Assembly: GCA_947165405.1 (NCBI GenBank)
Contig: CAMVAG010000145.1
Coordinates: forward strand, 1-5,108
DNA length: 5,108 nucleotides
Source: an uncultured Selenomonadales bacterium
Lineage (GTDB): Bacteria > Bacillota > Negativicutes > Selenomonadales > Selenomonadaceae
Direction of reading: 5' to 3'
Numbering within the stretch: position 1 is the stretch's first letter; each line of letters starts with the position of its first letter. Both the position numbers and the translations under genes were made by a program. Shown piece by piece: positions 1 through 5,108 of the stretch. The notes beneath the pieces were generated by a model that was not told the DNA's origin, did not search any database, and was given only the letters and a program-made list of their open reading frames with translations.

Positions 1-821
1 TCCAACATCAAACCCATCAAGCGGCGTTCGGGCATTGTCATTCGTCCGTTGTGAGTCCAACTTATGAGCGATTCGCCGGAGCCGGTGATTTTCGCCAAAG
101 TCAGCATTGCCGCGCCCATGAAGTAATTATTTTCGTCGAGGTGCGTCGCCCTGAAAAATTCTTCCATGAAATTTTTAAATTCGCAATGGAATTCGCCTTT
201 AGCCCATTTCGTGTCGCCTTCGATTTTTGTCGGCGGCAAATGTTTTTTCCCGTCGAAGGAAGAAATAATTTTCCGCCAATAGGCTTGACCTTCGGCGAGG
301 TTTTCGGCGGGGATTGCTGCTTCCTCTTCGACGTATTCGGCGTAACTCAAAGCTCTTGCCTTTTTCCGTCCGCGATACGCCGCATCGACTTCACGCCAAA
401 ACAAATACAATATCGACACGCCGTCCATTATCGCATGATAAAAATCGGCGTAAATGTACTTCGCTCGCGGCGTCTGCATCAAATAAATTCGATAAAGCGG
501 CTGGTCGATTAAATAATACGGCTCGCGCATTTTGTCCATGTGCTTTTTAAATTGAGCCTCGGTCATTTCTTCCACAAAAACTTTTTCAAGTTCGCTGTCG
601 AAAGTCTGGCACAAGTCGCTCGTTTCGGGATGAAAGACGAATCTGCAACGGAAGATGTCATGATTTTCCAGAACATAATTTATCGCGCTTGCCAAATGAT
701 TCATGTCTATTGACGCCGACAACTTGCAGAGTCCGCCGATATTCATCATCGTGGATTTTGCTTTGTTGAAGTGAGTATCGACCAGCCAACGTTGAATCGG
801 TCGCAACGGGTAGTATTTCAT
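1..821 (-). CDS. NRPS-type condensation-domain protein, N-terminal 273 residues (partial)
   Basis: Start of a gene whose 3' end lies beyond the left edge. Condensation (C) domains join two carrier-protein-bound acyl or aminoacyl groups by amide (or ester) bond formation in non-ribosomal peptide assembly; relatives act as acyltransferases. The visible protein follows C-domain order: a C1-like YPLRPIQRWL (residues 4-13), a C2-like NHDIFRCRF (53-61), the core motif YHAIMDG (128-134), a strand SWTHNGR (254-260) and a C5-like LMGLML (268-273) running off the edge. The usual HHxxxDG core keeps the catalytic second His (H129), D133 and G134, but the first His is Tyr128. The domain begins at residue 1, so nothing precedes it; adenylation or carrier domains could follow outside the window. 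The ATG at 819-821 is set by AGGAGG at 830-835, 8 bases upstream. It lies downstream of pyk but has its own promoter. Product class fairly sure; peptide product unknown. Confidence 0.87.
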   Translation of the reverse strand, partial: MKYYPLRPIQRWLVDTHFNKAKSTMMNIGGLCKLSASIDMNHLASAINYVLENHDIFRCRFVFHPETSDLCQTFDSELEKVFVEEMTEAQFKKHMDKMREPYYLIDQPLYRIYLMQTPRAKYIYADFYHAIMDGVSILYLFWREVDAAYRGRKKARALSYAEYVEEEAAIPAENLAEGQAYWRKIISSFDGKKHLPPTKIEGDTKWAKGEFHCEFKNFMEEFFRATHLDENNYFMGAAMLTLAKITGSGESLISWTHNGRMTMPERRLMGLML

Positions 822-829
822 CGAAGTTC

Positions 830-835
830 CCTCCT
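830..835 (-). promoter_or_regulatory. Ribosome binding site of the condensation-domain gene
   Basis: Minus-strand AGGAGG, 8 bases before the ATG at 819-821. It is a full Shine-Dalgarno match and fixes the start of a gene that is open to the window edge. Confidence 0.85.
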
Positions 836-873
836 ATCAGTTTTAAGTCTTCTTAACAATTCTTGTTGCCGCA

Positions 874-882
874 ATTATAACA
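874..882 (-). promoter_or_regulatory. Extended -10 promoter of the condensation-domain gene
   Basis: Minus-strand TGTTATAAT: consensus TATAAT at 874-879 with the upstream TGn of an extended -10. No convincing -35 is seen at 16-18 bases; that place is occupied by the pyk terminator hairpin, and extended -10 promoters can do without one. The expected transcription start is near 866-867, giving a leader of about 45 bases. A short dyad (AACAA-3-TTGTT, 855-867) sits at that start. Sequence match only. Confidence 0.6.
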
Positions 883-883
883 T

Positions 884-909
884 AAAAAAATCCCGCCGCG
901 TTGACGGGA
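884..909 (-). terminator. Rho-independent terminator of pyruvate kinase
   Basis: Read on the minus strand, 26 bases after the pyk stop: arm TCCCGTC (909-903), loop AACGC, arm GGCGGGA (897-891), then seven T (890-884). The stem is 7 bp including one G-U pair that forms only in the minus-strand RNA, and the T run is on the correct side, so the direction is clear. The T run ends one base before the TGTTATAAT of the next gene's promoter. Confidence 0.9.
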
Positions 910-934
910 AGAAAATTTTTATGTCGCCGAGATT

Positions 935-2347
935 TTAAATCGTGTGAAGTCTGATTGAGGAGGTGCCGCCCTCGCCGAATTTCATGCCCGCCGTCAAAAT
1001 GACGAGGTCACCTTTCTTGACGTAACCTTTTTCAAGCGCGCTTGCCGAAGAGTAATCAATCATCTGAACAATATCGAGCCAAGGCGTGCCGGGAATGGGA
1101 TAGACGCCCCAACGCAAATTCAAATGGCGGGCGACTTGCGAGGTCTGTGTGAAGGCGATAACGGGTGCTTTTGGCTTATACTTCGAAACAACTTTTGTAG
1201 TGTAGCCCGAACGAGTGGGAGTGATAATCGCCGCCGCACTGAGTTCGTAGCCGAGCTGAACCGTTGCGTGAGCGATTGCGTCCGTTTGAGAAAATTTCCT
1301 GTGCATGCCCTTTTTGAGGAAAATCTCTTTGTATTCGAGGCTCTCTTCAATGCGCAGGGCGATTTGTTTCATCATGGCGGTTGCTTCGACGGGATATTTT
1401 CCGCCGGCAGTTTCGCCACTCAACATGATAACATCTGCGCCGTCGAGGATCGCGTTGCCTACGTCCGAAACTTCTGCGCGGGTCGGGCGAGGATTAACCG
1501 TCATGCTTTCGAGCATTTGAGTTGCGACGACTACAATTTTTCCGGCAGCGTTGCATTTCTTGATAATATCTTTTTGGATAAGCGGAACTTCTTCGGCGGG
1601 AATCTCAACGCCCAAATCGCCGCGAGCAACCATAATGCCGTCACTTGCCGCGATAATCTCATCGATATTTTTGACGCCTTCGAGGTTTTCAATCTTGGAA
1701 ATGATTTCCATATGCCCGCCGTTGTCGACGATAAGTTGGCGGAGAGCTTCAACATCTGCGGCGCGCTGAATGAAACTTGCGGCGACGAAGTCCATATCGT
1801 TTTCAATGCCGAAGAGAATATCTTTCCTGTCCTGTTCGGAAATGGCAGGCAGACCGAGTGCAACGCCGGGCGCGGCAACTCTTTTGCGACTGCTCATCTT
1901 GCCCGAATTTAAAATCGTCGTGTAAATGTCTTTGTCTTTAATCATGTCAATGCGCAATTCGACAAGCCCGTCATTGAGGAGGAGTTTATCGCCGACCTTG
2001 ACTTCGGTGTAAAGCAATTTGTGCGTGACGGTCGCTTTTTCCTCGTCGCCTTCGATGTCGTCATTGACGAGCACGAACTTGTTGCCTTCGACGAGCTGAA
2101 CCGAATCATTTTTGAAAAGACCGAGCCGCATTTCGGGACCTTTGGTGTCAAGAATCAGCGAAATGATTTTACCCGATTTCAGAGCCGCCGCCTTGACTGC
2201 CTCGATACGTTTCTTGTGACCTGCGTGGTCGCCGTGAGAGAAATTGAATCGCGCCGCGTTCATTCCGTTTTCGATAAGGCTTTCGATAATGCCGGGGGCG
2301 TCTGTTGCGGGTCCTTGCGTGCAGATGATTTTTGTTTTCTTAAGCAT
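935..2347 (-). CDS. pyk: Pyruvate kinase
   Basis: Transfers phosphate from phosphoenolpyruvate to ADP, giving pyruvate and ATP; last step of glycolysis, cytoplasmic, normally a homotetramer. The 470 residues match the short form of about 470-480 residues without the C-terminal PEP-utiliser domain found in Bacillus enzymes. Seen in order: N-terminal KIICTQGPAT (6-15), ARFNFSHG with R33, N35, S37 (32-39), DTKGPE with D67 and K69 (67-72), a B domain at roughly 70-165, catalytic Lys218 in SKIEN, metal-ligand region E220 and MVARGDLGVEIP with D244 (239-250), ATQMLESM with T276, and the PTRAEVSD...MLSGETAGGKYPVEA block (288-322), then the allosteric C domain. Glu72 is the residue typical of potassium-dependent enzymes. 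The ATG at 2345-2347 is chosen because GGGAGG lies 7 bases upstream; an in-frame TTG at 2362 would start before that site. Own promoter upstream, terminator at 884-909. No missing active-site residue noticed. Confidence 0.98.
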   Translation of the reverse strand: MLKKTKIICTQGPATDAPGIIESLIENGMNAARFNFSHGDHAGHKKRIEAVKAAALKSGKIISLILDTKGPEMRLGLFKNDSVQLVEGNKFVLVNDDIEGDEEKATVTHKLLYTEVKVGDKLLLNDGLVELRIDMIKDKDIYTTILNSGKMSSRKRVAAPGVALGLPAISEQDRKDILFGIENDMDFVAASFIQRAADVEALRQLIVDNGGHMEIISKIENLEGVKNIDEIIAASDGIMVARGDLGVEIPAEEVPLIQKDIIKKCNAAGKIVVVATQMLESMTVNPRPTRAEVSDVGNAILDGADVIMLSGETAGGKYPVEATAMMKQIALRIEESLEYKEIFLKKGMHRKFSQTDAIAHATVQLGYELSAAAIITPTRSGYTTKVVSKYKPKAPVIAFTQTSQVARHLNLRWGVYPIPGTPWLDIVQMIDYSSASALEKGYVKKGDLVILTAGMKFGEGGTSSIRLHTI

Positions 2348-2354
2348 GTTTGAA

Positions 2355-2360
2355 CCTCCC
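2355..2360 (-). promoter_or_regulatory. Ribosome binding site of pyk
   Basis: Minus-strand GGGAGG, 7 bases before the ATG at 2345-2347. It decides the start: the five-residue longer reading from TTG at 2362 would translate the Shine-Dalgarno itself (giving GGSN) and has no site of its own. Confidence 0.88.
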
Positions 2361-2373
2361 AAAAATTTTTTCC

Positions 2374-2401
2374 ATTATACAATAAACCGCCGCGCAGGCA
2401 A
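2374..2401 (-). promoter_or_regulatory. Sigma-70-type promoter of pyk
   Basis: Minus strand: TTGCCT (2401-2396, four of six to TTGACA), 16-base spacer, TATAAT (2379-2374, perfect). The expected start is near 2367, leaving a leader of only about 20 bases that is mostly an A/T run followed by the ribosome site. The promoter lies in the gap after the VTT-domain gene, so pyk does not depend on that gene for transcription. Confidence 0.75.
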
Positions 2402-2457
2402 AAGCGTTTGAAAAATTTTTCTACCAGCTATTTTTCATGAGCGTCAGCCACCCGAAG

Positions 2458-3129
2458 TCAATGGTTGTGTTTCTTTTGATAGTGCCACGCCCAAGCGATT
2501 AAGACTATCGCGAAAATGACGACGACAATTATTCGCGTGAAGTCCTCTTCGTGAAGGATTGCGTCGTGTCCGATAATTGCCTCGATGCCCGTCGAAGGAA
2601 ACTTGCCGACAAGAGACGCCAAGAAATAATCTCTCAAGCTCATAGAACTCAATGCGCCCGCCGCGTTCAAAATTCCGCTCGGCACATAGGGAACCATGCG
2701 CGCAATCAGCATGACGGTGAATCCGTTTTTGGAGCTGTACTTGTCGATTGAACTCAACCGCTTATTTTTTCTGATGATTTTTTTTGCCGTGTCGCGGAAG
2801 AAAAATCTCAACAGCTGAAAACTTATCGTCACGCCGACCGTTTCCGCTATGACCGATAAAATTATTCCCGGCACTATCCCGAAGATGAGAGTGTTCGCGG
2901 TGGAAAAAATTATCGCGGGCGGGAAGCCGATTGCGTTTACGAAAAGCGTCAGCAAGAAACTGAACACGACCGCCAACGAGCCGTAACCTTGAATATAATT
3001 AGCCGTCTCTACAATGTCGCCGCGTGAGAGGAGGTCAAAGACTTCCGGCAAAAATTCGGGGGCGGCGAGGTGCACCCCGACGAACAACGCGACGATTAAC
3101 AGGGCGGCGACGATTTTAACTACGAGCAT
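2458..3129 (-). CDS. TVP38/TMEM64-family (VTT domain) membrane protein
   Basis: Integral membrane protein of 223 residues with a VTT (SNARE-associated, DedA-like) domain. Eukaryotic relatives are lipid scramblases; bacterial DedA-superfamily members are tied to lipid-carrier transport and membrane integrity, but the substrate of this subgroup is not settled. Seen: an N-terminal membrane segment (about 2-22), hydrophobic stretches with the family's re-entrant pattern (FVNAIGFPPAIIF, 63-75; NTLIFGIVPGIILSVIAETVG, broken at about 79-99), the signature RMVPYVPSGILNAAGAL (144-160), and a last membrane segment (200-216) ending in a short basic, His-rich tail. The length is typical. ATG at 3127-3129 is preferred: AAGGA lies 7 bases upstream, whereas the in-frame ATG at 3169-3171 lacks a site and overlaps the -10 box. 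It is divergent from the plus-strand gene; 110 bases separate its stop from pyk and no terminator is seen there. Confidence 0.92.
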   Translation of the reverse strand: MLVVKIVAALLIVALFVGVHLAAPEFLPEVFDLLSRGDIVETANYIQGYGSLAVVFSFLLTLFVNAIGFPPAIIFSTANTLIFGIVPGIILSVIAETVGVTISFQLLRFFFRDTAKKIIRKNKRLSSIDKYSSKNGFTVMLIARMVPYVPSGILNAAGALSSMSLRDYFLASLVGKFPSTGIEAIIGHDAILHEEDFTRIIVVVIFAIVLIAWAWHYQKKHNH

Positions 3130-3136
3130 GGAAGTT

Positions 3137-3141
3137 TCCTT
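3137..3141 (-). promoter_or_regulatory. Ribosome binding site of the VTT-domain gene
   Basis: Minus-strand AAGGA within AGAAAGGAAAC, 7 bases before the ATG at 3127-3129. Weaker than the other ribosome sites here, but it selects this start over the ATG 42 bases upstream. Confidence 0.7.
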
Positions 3142-3169
3142 TCTCAACAAAAAAATTTTAAGCGTTTTC

Positions 3170-3178
3170 ATTATAACA
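3170..3178 (-). promoter_or_regulatory. Extended -10 promoter of the VTT-domain gene
   Basis: Minus-strand TGTTATAAT, identical to the extended -10 before the condensation-domain gene. No good -35 at 15-18 bases. The predicted start near 3163 lies downstream of the ATG at 3171, which supports starting the protein at 3129. It is back to back with the plus-strand promoter at 3192-3219. Confidence 0.62.
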
Positions 3179-3185
3179 CGTCATG

Positions 3186-3209
3186 CCTGCTTTGCGCGGG
3201 ATTTTTTTT
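3186..3209 (+). terminator. Possible orphan plus-strand terminator hairpin
   Basis: CCTGC (3186-3190), loop TTTGC, GCGGG (3196-3200), then A and eight T (3202-3209). In plus-strand RNA the stem is 5 bp with one U-G pair, followed by a long U run. No plus-strand gene ends here; the strand upstream is antisense to the VTT gene. It could stop antisense read-through, be a leftover of a former neighbour, or be chance, since the same bases include the -35 of the plus promoter. Confidence 0.35.
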
Positions 3210-3219
3210 CTGCTATACT
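3192..3219 (+). promoter_or_regulatory. Promoter of the plus-strand actin/Hsp70-like ATPase gene
   Basis: TTGCGC (3192-3197, four of six to TTGACA), 16-base spacer, TATACT (3214-3219) preceded by TGC, so also an extended -10. The expected start is near 3226, giving a leader of about 25 bases that carries the ribosome site. The -10 boxes of the two divergent promoters are about 38 bases apart, so a regulator bound between them could affect both. Confidence 0.7.
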
Positions 3220-3237
3220 CGACGCGGAAAAATTTTT

Positions 3238-3242
3238 GGAGG
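3238..3242 (+). promoter_or_regulatory. Ribosome binding site of the plus-strand gene
   Basis: GGAGG, 8 bases before the ATG at 3251. It directly follows a GGAAAAATTTTT run that also appears in the pyk leader. Confidence 0.85.
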
Positions 3243-3250
3243 TAAATCGT

Positions 3251-5108
3251 ATGGCGAATTCATATTTCCCGATGTTGCCGAAAGTCAACGAGGACGTTTC
3301 AAAAATCCTCAAAGACCAAGCGGGCATTTGGAAGGACACGGACATAAATTTTTTGCAAGGACTATCGAACAGCCTCGATTGCGGCGAATCAATCAAAGAT
3401 ATGGGCTCGGTCGATTCGATACCCGACATGTGGGCGCGCCCGTTGCTTTTTAAGATGGCTCTGTTCGATTTTGAGCCGACGAAACAATTTGTCACGGGCT
3501 TGCACGAAAAAGTTCGCGGGGAATGGCGGGCACTCTTGGCGATGCTCGCGCTGAAAGATTTCAAACGCCTCGACCTCAAAGCCGAAACCGTCAATCTTTT
3601 GGAATATGATTCCGACCTCGCGCAAATTTTAAAATCGCTCGCGCCGCAAGAATCACTCACGGGCGATAAAGCGGCTTGGCTCACCGACGTCTACATAATT
3701 TTTTTCAACGGCTTGCCGCTGGCAATGACCTCGCCGACGACGCTGGTAACTTGCGCCGCCGATTATGAAGAAGTCTTCGCGGGAAAAATCTTCACGCCGT
3801 GGAGCACGAATCAAAAAACTTTGACCGACCCGATAAAATTTTTATCCGCCGCCGAACTTTCCGCGCTCAAGATTTGGTTGGAAAATCTTTACGGAAAAAT
3901 TCAACGCCTCAACAAAATCGGCAGCAAGTCAAAAGAAATTTCAAACGCGCTGTTGAAGTGCCTCGCCGATTACGAAAAAGATGTTGCCGCCGCGCAGACT
4001 TCGGAGGGCATTTTTGAATTTGCGCCATCGAATTTAAATTTGCATGTGGGAATTGCCCGCCTCCTCGACGACACGATTAAAGGGCGCGAGGCTCGTTTTG
4101 AAGATTCTGCCGTTCGCCTCCTCAACGACAAAAAAAATCTTCTGCTCGTTTCGCCCGAAGCCGTCAGAGATTTTGCGCGCTTCGAAGGAATCGACCCGGC
4201 TCGGCTCGTCGTGTGGCAAGGTATCAGCGCGAACGAAATCACCGACGAAAAACTTTCCGACAGAAAAAAAATCGGGCGCGTGAATTTGAACGGCGCGGAA
4301 TTTCGCAAGCCCGAAGATTTTTTCCATGAACGTATGGCAGTCGTTGAGCCCGCGAACGCTTTCCCGAATTCACCGAAACTCAACGGCGCGGATTCCCTCG
4401 TCGAAAAAGATTTGACGCCGATACTTCCGATTAAACGTGAGCTGTTGGAAATTTTCACGGCGGAAGAAATTTCGGCACGGCTTTCAATCAGCGACGATGC
4501 GGAAAATTTTTATCTGCACTTTAATTTTCCGTTGAGCGGTGTCGACGGCGACGGCAAGGATTTTCGTTGGACAAAGACTTATCCCAAGCGCGACTTGATT
4601 TATATCGACCGCGAGGTTCCCGTCATTGAGATTTATCCCGACTTTCGCCGCGCCGGTTGGAATGATTACTTCCTCTACTACGAAAATTATCAATCGAACG
4701 CCGAAGACCTCGCCACCGATATTTATTTTGTTGCGCCGTTTAATCGGGACGGAAATTTTTTCGCGAACAGGTTCACCGAAAAGCTCGACGCCTTCCCCGA
4801 AAGTTTAATCGTCACTTACAACCCGCCGCCGTATCTGGGCAAGGCTCCTTTCGAAGTCGGTGTGATTCTTTTGAACAAGCCGAAACTCATCGAGGGCAAC
4901 GCTGACTTGTCTTGGAAAATCGGCGTGGACTTCGGCACGAGTTCGACGATGATTTTTTTCGCCGCGAATCAAAATCCTCCGCAGCCGCTGAACTTCAAGC
5001 CGCATTTGTTCCAAGTCACGGCTTCGGGCGGCGCACGCGTTCAAACTTATCGGCACTTCATCCCCTCGCAAATTCCTGCGCGGGCTGACGGTTCTTTCTT
5101 GAGTATTT
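3251..5108 (+). CDS. Large protein with C-terminal actin/Hsp70-like ATPase domain (partial, first 619 residues)
   Basis: Open reading frame from ATG 3251 to the right edge without a stop; the 3' part is missing. I do not recognise the family by name. Residues 557-566 read IGVDFGTSST, the phosphate-1 loop of the actin/Hsp70/sugar-kinase ATPase fold, preceded by a strand-like segment and followed by MIFF; only about 60 residues of this domain are visible. The preceding 555 residues have no signal peptide or membrane segment. About 1-280 looks mainly helical and contains WARPLLF (61-67); about 395-556 looks more strand-rich and contains an aromatic stretch PVIEIYPDFRRAGWNDY (457-473). DnaK has its ATPase at the N-terminus, so this is not an ordinary chaperone. 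ATP binding is a fair inference from the loop; function is unknown. Promoter and GGAGG site just upstream suggest it is first in its transcript. Base use looks like its neighbours by eye. The family call rests on one motif. Confidence 0.75.
   Translation, partial: MANSYFPMLPKVNEDVSKILKDQAGIWKDTDINFLQGLSNSLDCGESIKDMGSVDSIPDMWARPLLFKMALFDFEPTKQFVTGLHEKVRGEWRALLAMLALKDFKRLDLKAETVNLLEYDSDLAQILKSLAPQESLTGDKAAWLTDVYIIFFNGLPLAMTSPTTLVTCAADYEEVFAGKIFTPWSTNQKTLTDPIKFLSAAELSALKIWLENLYGKIQRLNKIGSKSKEISNALLKCLADYEKDVAAAQTSEGIFEFAPSNLNLHVGIARLLDDTIKGREARFEDSAVRLLNDKKNLLLVSPEAVRDFARFEGIDPARLVVWQGISANEITDEKLSDRKKIGRVNLNGAEFRKPEDFFHERMAVVEPANAFPNSPKLNGADSLVEKDLTPILPIKRELLEIFTAEEISARLSISDDAENFYLHFNFPLSGVDGDGKDFRWTKTYPKRDLIYIDREVPVIEIYPDFRRAGWNDYFLYYENYQSNAEDLATDIYFVAPFNRDGNFFANRFTEKLDAFPESLIVTYNPPPYLGKAPFEVGVILLNKPKLIEGNADLSWKIGVDFGTSSTMIFFAANQNPPQPLNFKPHLFQVTASGGARVQTYRHFIPSQIPARADGSFLSI

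Noticed and set aside
51..512. A 153-codon plus-strand frame near the left edge
   Set aside because: It is antisense to the condensation-domain gene, which carries the C-domain motifs in order and an AGGAGG site; the plus frame has neither motif nor ribosome site.
1124..1912. A 262-codon open frame on the plus strand opposite pyruvate kinase
   Set aside because: It lies wholly inside pyk, whose family match covers the full length. The product shows no recognisable domain and no good ribosome site precedes it; it is an antisense shadow.
2348..2362. Alternative TTG start giving pyruvate kinase five more residues
   Set aside because: The extension is made of the Shine-Dalgarno sequence itself, and pyruvate kinases begin close to the KIICT strand.
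2410..2421. Perfect 12-base palindrome GAAAAATTTTTC between the VTT gene and pyk
   Set aside because: It contains only an A/T run flanked by one G/C pair and has no loop, so it is not a terminator. Similar A/T runs are frequent in this window, so it is not strong evidence of an operator either.
3130..3171. Upstream ATG giving the VTT protein 14 more residues
   Set aside because: No ribosome site precedes it and it overlaps the TATAAT box; the predicted transcript would begin downstream of it.
3970..4458. A 162-codon minus-strand frame, and similar ones at 3181-3684 and 4805-5071
   Set aside because: All are antisense to the long plus-strand gene, which has a promoter, a GGAGG site and the ATPase motif. 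The minus-strand products are Ser/Arg/Phe-rich shadow translations.

Overview
The window looks like chromosomal DNA of a medium-GC, low-spacer bacterium of Firmicutes type. The genes have strong GGAGG-like ribosome sites, TATAAT -10 boxes (two in the extended TGnTATAAT form) and AT-rich leaders. The pyruvate kinase N-terminus (KIICTQGPAT, ARFNFSHG), together with a condensation-domain protein of the NRPS type, makes me favour the Negativicutes (Selenomonas-like). That placement is an inference from memory, not a search result. There is no mobile element, CRISPR array, tRNA or rRNA gene in view, and no gene-free stretch longer than about 120 bases.

Layout: three genes lie on the minus strand and one on the plus strand. 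From right to left on the minus strand come a VTT-domain (TVP38/TMEM64) membrane protein (3129-2458), pyruvate kinase (2347-935) and the start of a gene opening with an NRPS-type condensation domain (821 to beyond position 1). From the divergent region at 3130-3250 a large plus-strand gene starts at 3251 and runs off the right edge. Its visible 619 residues are mostly unrecognised, but at residues 557-566 it enters an actin/Hsp70-type ATPase phosphate-binding loop (GVDFGTSST).

Expression: each gene appears to have its own promoter. Pyruvate kinase has TTGCCT-16-TATAAT directly before a very short leader, and a good Rho-independent terminator after its stop. The promoter of the condensation-domain gene begins only a few bases beyond that terminator. 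The VTT gene and the plus-strand gene use back-to-back promoters. No terminator is visible between the VTT gene and pyruvate kinase, so read-through into pyk is possible.

How they fit together: pyk is glycolytic housekeeping and the VTT protein is a general membrane or lipid-handling protein. The two edge genes are the accessory part: a probable non-ribosomal-peptide-type enzyme on the left, and on the right the first visible gene of what may be an operon built around an unusual ATPase whose actin-like domain lies after a roughly 555-residue N-terminal region. The latter is the best candidate for something undescribed, but its defining C-terminal half and its partners lie outside the window.
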